Source of the DNA: Candidula unifasciata
Taxonomy: Eukaryota > Mollusca > Gastropoda > Stylommatophora > Geomitridae
DNA length: 64,000 nt
Assembly (NCBI GenBank): GCA_905116865.2
Contig: CAJHNH020001578.1
Location: forward strand, 1-64,000
Reading direction: 5' to 3'
Positions 51,501 through 60,500 of this stretch are shown in pieces. The notes beneath the pieces are model-generated. The model searched no databases. It saw nothing but the letters and a program-made list of their open reading frames with translations, and was not told the DNA's origin. Position numbers and translations under genes: made by a program. Each line of letters opens with the position of its first letter. Position 1 is the first letter of the stretch.

Positions 51501-54500
51501 AGGTACTGAGGTGGACCCGTGGGAACAAATGCCATGGACCGTGTTGCGTGGAGGGAGCACACCAGGAAGGAAATGGGAAGAAATGATTGCAGAAAGGATG
51601 AGAACTATGTGTCTGAGAAGAAACAGACTAAACACAAACATTGACAACAACAGTCTTTAAATTCCATGCTATAATTGTGAAAGACATTTCTTAATGCGAG
51701 CGGGTCTTGCTAGTCACACTCATCCTTGCCATGGGCTTTGAGTCCCTTGACTCCTCATAGCACAAAATAACCCTATTGTCTGGAAAGACGGAAAGGTGTC
51801 AGTCATGCAGGTAAGTGTATGATGTAGTAACTTTACGCTGTGTTTTTAAAAAGGGAATGGGCTGTGATGTACTAACCCCTGACATGTTAATGGTAGTACA
51901 CGATATCGAACTACCTTTACTTTTGTTCACATTTACTTGTTTTCTACCTCCTCAGTTTTCATCAATTAATTTACATCGGGGATTACATTATCTTACTGTT
52001 TAACCACTTTTTTAAGAAAAGCATGAAGACTCCCCTTTTTTTTTTCCTTGATGGTAAACTTCTACTTCTCATTCCCGAAACCAAGTTTTCCATTATGGTT
52101 CTTTCTAAGCCATTGTGATGTCTAAAATTATTACTGAGTACTGTAGTTTTTCGGTTAATAAAATTGCTTTTTGAATCAGTTTTCTACAACGATCTAATCT
52201 TATTAGATGTAAACATGTTTTCTCCATCAATATCCTCTTCATGTCGCTGTTGACACATAAGGCATTCACAGGTGATCTCCATTGCTGCCGGTCTGCTGCT
52301 TTTCTGCCCATGGTATCCCATGTCAGTTTACATTCCTTCATTTCCCGTTCTGTTGGCCTTCTCCAGGTTTCCTTAGGTTGTCCACGTCTCCTTTTCCCAT
52401 CTGCTGTCCACAGAAGAGTTGTTTTTGCCAGAGTGTCACAAGGCATTCTGCAGACATGTCCAAACCATCTCCATCGTCTTACTTTGATTAAATTTGCCAG
52501 TGATACACATTCTGTTTTCCTCATCAGTTCTTCATTTGTGATCTTGTTTGGCCAAAATATTCTTGGAATTCTCCTTAAACATTTATTTTGAAAAGTCTCA
52601 AGTTTGTGTGTAATTCCCGCTGTCATTTTCCAACATTTTCCAATTCACTGTTATATTCCTAAAATGTTGCTCTTCTATATTCTGAATTTTGTTTTCAGTT
52701 TTCTACAATGATCCAATCTTAATAGATGTAAACGTGTTTTATCCATGGTATTCTAAAATTAGTAGCCTATTATTTCCATAGTCTTGTTGTTCCCATTTGA
52801 TATGTTCATTAACTTATTTAACTTGTTTTGTTGCTCATATTTAGTGTGTCTTAGAAAAAAACCAGTTTGACATTTTATGTATTCCCTTTCTACAGAATTA
52901 ATAGACTCATCAAAGAGAGGCGAAATTCATAAAGTAAGTTGTGTTTTTTTTTTTTTAAATATGTAGAATGTGTATGAAAAAAAATTAAACCTTAATGAAT
53001 CACTGATTTTTTATAATGTTACAAATATCAATAGCTGATGACAACTTGGATGAGTGGCTGGCTGAACAGTTAAAAATGCTGGGCTTTTATGCTGCAGATT
53101 CGAATCCTCAATAAGATCTTAGGTTTTTCTTTTGTCAGGGACAAAAATAACATCCTAACCTGTACAGTCCGTGGTGACATTGCTAGCCATGTGGCCCTAA
53201 ATCCTTATATGCAGAAATATAACATCCCACTCCCCCATACACAGCAAAAGTGGTAAAGAATGACAGTAATTAGCAATTTTTGGCATATGAAGATTTTAGT
53301 TGAAGCAACCGTTGTATCTGTGTAAACTATGTCTCCTTATTTGTACTTCCTAGTTAAATTATGTCTCATGTTTAGTGAGTTTTGTGAACATGACCTGGCA
53401 GCTGATCTCATTCTAAGGTGGATATGGTTTGTGTGTGTTATTTCTAGGTTGTGGAGCTGAATCACAAGGGAGCTAACCTACTGGCAACAGATCAGTACGG
53501 AATGACTGCCCTTCATCACGCCGCCAGGTTTGGGCATAAAGGCGTGGTCAAATACCTCATTGACAATGGTAAGACTTCTTTTCTATTCTCTGTAAAGAAT
53601 ATGGGCAGCTGCTGAAACTCACTGCCTAGCATGCTTGTATGCTGGCATGGTGGTGTGTTAAAATCCATATTGGTGGGAATTTTGTTAATGGGCCTGGGTT
53701 CCTTAATCAACCTAGCCCCAAATTGATTGTAGCTCATGTCTTAAAACTTATCACAAATTGACAGTCAGTAGTTTTGTGTGTCTGCATATGCCTGCCCTCA
53801 TGCTTGCGTGCCTGCTTGTGGTCATATTACGATTTGTGGAAAAAGAGACAGAAGAAGACAAAATGAGAAGATTCTTGACGACCTTTTGTCATGGCATGGA
53901 TTGGTGTCAGCACATGAACTGACAAATGCTGTTGAGGATCACAGGTTATGGAGAGGGATGATTGCCCACAGCAGTCAACAAGGCACTCAATGATGATGAT
54001 GAATGTTCTGGGAAGTTATGACATTCTGTATCCTATTGGCCACATCAAATTAACCACATCCTATTGGCCACATATTATTTGCCACAACCTTTTAGCCACA
54101 ACCTATTGGCCACATCTTATTGGCCAAACCCTATTGTCCACATCCTAGTGGTAATCCTTTCTGTTCTTTTGTCAGTATCTGCTTTGTGCCCTATGTGTTG
54201 CAATCATCTATTGCTGATTGCGTATACAAATATGAGGCTTGCACCATATGCCAAAAACACCGAGGTGTGAAAATTTTTTTATTTATTTTACTGTCTGCCA
54301 AGAGTTTGTACATAATGTAGCTTTAATATAGTTTTCTTGTCTGATCTAATGTCCTTGTTTCAGCCTTGATTGTTAACAAGAATGCAAGGAGGAAACAGCT
54401 CATTTATTTATTTATAATCATATAAGAGAGTTACAACACTTTGCCATTATCATCATCATCATCAGGTGCCTTGCTAACTGGCATGGGTGATCATGCATCT

Positions 54501-57500
54501 CCACAATTTGCGATCTCCTGCAACATGTATCAGTTAGTGATACATCTCCATGCCATGCAACAAGACTGTCAAGAATCTTCTCTCGTTGCCTTCCTTTATC
54601 CCTCCTTCCACAGATCTTTCCAGTGGTCAAAACATGTTCCATTTCCCACTTCCCATAACATGGCTGAAAAACTGTTTCCTTCTGATATTTGTGATAAGCT
54701 GTCTTTGGACTTCTGCTTCTTTCAAAACCTCTTGGTTGCTCTTTTTGGCTGTCCAATGTATTTTAAGCATTCCTCTGTAAAACCTCACCTCTGAGACCTC
54801 AAGAAATTGTTTGTCCTGCCTACTGATTGTCCAGGACTCACAGCCACATGTTAAAACTGGATGTATGTAGCAAGCAAGTATTCTTTTTCTAACCTTTAAT
54901 GACAGAGATATATTGAATAAGATGTTCTTCACTTTATAATATACAGTTTTTGCCTGTCCTATTTCATACCACCATTTCTTCTGTCTTTCCATTATTCAGA
55001 CTTTGCCATTATGGGTGTATTAATTATAACTTCTATAGAAGTTATATGGGGTATCTGGAATTTACCTTGTTGGTTTGCCATCTAAGCTACCACTCTTAAA
55101 GCTGTAAGCAGAGATAGATACATCCCCTTTACCATCTTCATTCTACTTTCAAAGAATGTGGACTGCCCAAAGAATGTGGACTGCAAAAAAAAGAATGTGG
55201 ACTGCCCAAAGAATGTGGACTGCCCAAAGAATGTGGACTGCAAAAAAAAAGAATGTGGACTGCAAAAAAAGAATGTGGACTGCAAAAAAAGAATGTGGAC
55301 TGCAAAAAAAGAATGTGGACTGCAAAATAAGAATGTGGACTGCAAAAAAAGAATGTGGACTGCCCAAAGAATGTGGACTGCAAAAAAAGAATGTGGACTG
55401 CAAAAAAAGAATGTGGACTGCAAAAAAAGAATGTGGACTGCAAAAAAAAGAATGTGGACTGCAAAAAAAGAATGTGGACTGCAAAAAAAGAATGTGGACT
55501 GCAAAAAAAGAATGTGGACTGCAAAAAAAGAATGTGGACTGCCCAAAGAATGTGGACTGCAAAAAAAAGAATGTGGACTGCAAAAAAAGAATGTGGACTG
55601 CAAAAAAAGAATGTGGACTGCAAAAAAAAAAAAAGAATGTGGACTGCCCAAAGAATGTGGACTGCCCAAAGAATGTGAACTGCAAAAAAAGAATGTGATC
55701 TGCAAAAAAAGAATGTGGACTGCAAAAAAAAGAATGTGGACTGCCCAAAGAATGTGGACTGCCCAAAGAATGTGGACTGCAAAAAAAAAGAATGTGGACT
55801 GCAAAAAAAGAATGTGGACTGCAAAAAAAGAATGTGGACTGCAAAAAAAGAATGTGGACTGCCCAAAGAATGTGGACTGCCCAAAGAATGTGGACTGCAA
55901 AAAAAAGAATGTGGACTGCAAAAAAAGAATGTGGACTGCAAAAAAAGAATGTGGACTGCAAAAAAAAGAATGTGGACTGCCCAAAGAATGTGGACTGCCC
56001 AAAGAATGTGGACTGCCCAAAGAATGTGGACTGCAAAAAAAGAATGTGGACTGCAAAAAAAGAATGTGGACTGCAAAAAAAGAATGTGGACTGCAAAAAA
56101 AGAATGTGTACTGCCCAAAGAATACGAACTGCCCAAAGAATGTGGACTGCCCAAAGAATGTGGACTGCACAAAGAATGTGGACTGTCTGCTTTTGATGCA
56201 AGCAAAGACAGTAAATTAAAAGGTTTGCCAATTTAGAGAGAATGCCTTGTTAAACCATAACATACAAGGCATACACTAAGAAAAAAAAAAAAAAAAAGAG
56301 GTAGACCAAGAAATAGATGGAACGATAAAATCAGAGAAACTCTACAACAGCATGATATGTCTATCGTCAAGTTGGCCAGAAGAGCAGGAAGCAAAACTTT
56401 CCGTCAACAATCAGTGTGGTAAAGGCAAAAGTTGAAAAGAAGAAGAAGAAAAGGAAGAAGAAGAAGAAGAAGAAGAAGAAGAAGAAGAAGAAGAAGAAGA
56501 AGAAGAAGAAGAAGAAGAAGAAGAAGAAAGAAGAAGAAAAATAAGATGATGAAAAAAGCGAAGAAAAAGAAGAAGATGAAGAAAAAGAAGGATGAAGAGG
56601 AGGAGGAGGTGAATAATAAGAATAATAATAATAAATAATAATCAGTTCTCCTTGTAAGTTACTTGCTTTCAAGATATCTTCACCATACTTTTTATCAATA
56701 TATGTTGTCTTTATTATTCTTTTATAAATCTCCATCTCTGCAGCTTCCACAGAAGTTTTCACTAATTGTCTGGTTGTCTGTAATTCACTTCTGTACATGT
56801 AGATTAGCTCTTAATTAATTTCTCAGCTCAGGTTAAATCCTAGCATGTGACACCACAACATCTAGCATGAGAATGGAGGTGGAGGCGGTAACTGCAGCTC
56901 TGCGGTGGCTAGAGAACAAAAAATGCATACGCATGTTGTAATTGTAAAAGACTCTGAAAGCATGCTGAAAAAGGTGAAGACAGGGATGCTTCACGGGTAG
57001 TGAACATACTTTGGATCTTTTCTCCAGGTCATGCCGGCTTGGTGGGTAATGAACAGGTAGACAGATTGGCTGGATTTGCACCACTGGGTGGTGAATTGAT
57101 ACATGACAAGCAGCGGAAACAGTAGAGAAACAAGACTATAATGGCGTGTAGAGAATGAGGCACCTGGGTGTAACCAGAGGGTCTGGTCGGCTCACTACAC
57201 TCAGAGGAAAGGCATGACAGACATATAATCAGATTGTGACCGGTACCATCAGTATTGGAACTCTACACTGGCTGCTGCAGATGAGGACAGAGCTTGCATG
57301 GCAGTGCCCTAAGTGCTGTGATGTCAATTCTTGACTCAACTCAACTGACAAAGATAAATTACATTGAATATTTTTCATACTGTGAAATACTGCTTTTGTT
57401 TAGAAATTTTATCTAACAGTCCATCTGCTCTTATCAAGAAAGCTAAGTGACTTTTTGAATAAAACAGAATTAATATTGATAATATATTATTTATGACTGA

Positions 57501-60500
57501 TGTTATTTAATATAACATATATTGTTCTTTCTTCAGCTCCGCCTGTAATTTTAGACATGATTGACCATGAAAAGTAAGTCATTAAGTTACAGAAGAACTG
57601 CTTATTTCTGTTAAGGATTGATTGTTATCATCATCATCATCATTGTCACCATTCTCATCATCATTTGCCATAGGTATTTGTCTCCAAAGATCTCTGTCCA
57701 TGGTGATCCATATCATTTCTATTGCTGACATTTGGTTATTTTATTTGGCCCTAGAAAATTGTCATTTACTTCACTAAATCAGGTGCCATCTTCACAGTGA
57801 AGGTTGGCTGCAATGGATCTACAACATGCTCTGTCTCTTGTCCTGGTTGTACACTCTCTCAGACTGCTGTTCGTCCATCTCTTGATGTTGTCCTCCCACT
57901 TGTTTTGTTGCCTACCTTTTGCTCTCTTGCCCAAAATTGTTTTTCCATTATGGTTTTTAACAGTGTGTTATGTCTTTTAATGTGGTCAAAGTATTTCAAT
58001 CGTCACTTTTTAAAAATGTATTTCAGTAATTCTCTGTTCATTCATAGCCTTTCTAGAACCTCTTTTTTAAACTGTTTTTATTTCCATGAAATATGACATA
58101 TTCTTCTGTATAACCACATTTCCAGAGACTCAATTTTATTGTCTAATTGCTTGTTCATTGTCCAAGTTTCTGCACCATACAGCAGGATTGAGTATATGTA
58201 ACATTTGATGATTCTATTTTTTAATGTGTTTTTTATCTCTACAACTGTCAGTAATTTGCACGTCTTATTTAAGATAATTTTAGCCATTCCTATTCCCTTT
58301 TGGATTTTTGTTTCACTTCTGCCATTATCTGTTACTACATGTCCTAGATAGGAGAAACAGGTAATCTGCTACCCCAAGAGCTTCACAATCAGATCTCTGT
58401 ATTTCTTTATTGACTGCCCTAATGAGTGTTTATGGATAAATAACGTTGTTGTTCCTCACTTTTCATAAAATCCTTGCCAAATGAAACATTAAATGTTAGT
58501 TCCACATCCTTTACGGAAGATCACAGACCCAGCATTTGCTGGCTGTTTGTAGTTTTACTAGGCCAGTTTACATTCAGTAGTTTGCCATTGCCATCTGAAT
58601 GGCTGAAGTTAATACCATTGCTGAACAAATAGAACAAAGGAACAAACAAGCTTTATTTTTAAAGGGTGAAGAATTAGGCACACAGGCCTGTGTAACATTC
58701 TACCCTCCCAGACAACTCCTAGCATACATTTATCCATTTGTACATCATGTCACAGTTAATAATAACAAATGTTCACAACATCTAAGTCTTATTTTCAATG
58801 AAAGGCTGGAGTCCCAGCAAGTTGTGCATACATTTTCATAAGGCGCAGTAACTCCTACGAACAATCACAAGTGTATAACTTTTATTAGGCAAAGTGCACT
58901 CCTACGAACAATCACAAGTGTATAACTTTTGTTAGGCAAAGTGCACAGTGATTGGGAGCAAAAATACCGGAAGCCAGATTTTATTAGCATTCTTTGACCA
59001 AATGTGAACAGTGAAAGAAAACAATATGTGATGGATGAAATTCTAATAAAAGAGCCATTGCCAAATCATGCATCACCTGGGACTCAAAGAGTTAAGGTAT
59101 ATAGTCTGTAGTGAGATAATATTCAAATAGTTTCTGATTGTATGTACAGGGGTTAGTTGTATTTTTGATTTCCTGTGGAAGGTGATTCCACAGCTGAGCT
59201 GCAGAGTACGCTAAACGTATTTTGTATAGATCTATTCTAGGTTTAGAGATAAGCAGTATGTTGAAGCGTTTGCTATGCCTCCCATTATATTTACATAATG
59301 GCCAGAGCATTTTTGGATAAAATTTTGTGAATATGTTTAGCTTTATTGAACTGGAAGATTCATGGAGGGGTAATAGTATTAGGCCTTTATATCTGCTACC
59401 AAATTATTAGCAGGTGTGTTAGAGTTCTGAAATGTGTTTATAACCCCTAAGCCACAGGTGACGACACGTAGAAGATACTTTTATTTGTTTTTAAAACATG
59501 TAGATTATTGTGATGATATTTATTGTTCAAGGCGTTCTCAGAATTCTTTGGACAACCAGAAAAAAACAATGCAGATGTTTTTAAAAGAAGTGAAGGTTTG
59601 AAGACAACTCTTCACAGACATCAAAAAGAGAAAGTCATAATTTTCTGGTCATGTCAGAAGAAGGAAACTGGAATATGTTGGGATCACTGGGAAGACCTGT
59701 GGAAAAAGAGACAGATGAAGACAATAATCAAAGATTTTTGACAGCCTTTTTTTTTTATGGCATGGAAGGGTGTCAGCACATGAACTGATACTTGCAGTTG
59801 ATGATCACAAACTGTGGAGAAGCATGATCACCCACGCCAGTCAGCAAGGCACTTGATAATAATATTATTGTACCAGTTGTTGATCTACATACAGCAAACA
59901 ATACAATTCATGTTGTGTGCATCACAGAGGTCAGACTGCCCTTCACAAAGCAGCATGGTACCAAAGACGAACAATCTGCCACATGTTGGTGGCTGCTGGT
60001 GCATCTCTGACTAGGACCGACTTCTCTGGTAACTCGCCCAAACAACAGGCTCTCAAGGCAGAGGATAAGGAACTTGCAGCCTATTTAGAAAGTTAGTATT
60101 TTGTAATAGTCTTTTGTCTATGAGGGAGCTGCCATGGTCTAGCGGCTAGACTTCTCCCCTGCAGATCAGAAGGTCGTGGCATTGATTTTTTTCAAAAATG
60201 TCCTCGGCTCCCAGGTCGACCCAGCCTTAAATGGGTACCAGTAGAGTCATTGGGGAGGGGGCCACTTTTTTCAAAAACGTCTATAAAATATCGGCTAGCC
60301 CTATATACCCAATACGCCAAAAAGGAGTGGAAAAGGGTCCTTTTTTTTTTTTTGTTCAACTTCTATGAGAATTATTGTTGTCTCATTGTTTTTTTATCGA
60401 ACTGTTTTTTTTTTTTTTTATCATATAAGCCAATATTTTCCTTTTTTAAGCTGAAACTGTTTCATAAATATTATTTTCCTTAAATGTAAAATAAATCTTT

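Noticed and set aside
55156..56236. Open frames of more than 350 residues on both strands
   Set aside because: They arise from an 18/20-bp tandem repeat that lacks stop codons in several frames; the proteins are simple repeats on both strands at once.
56367..56798. 143-residue minus-strand frame with a phenylalanine run
   Set aside because: Translation of the (GAA)n/(TTC)n tract joined to a LINE fragment.
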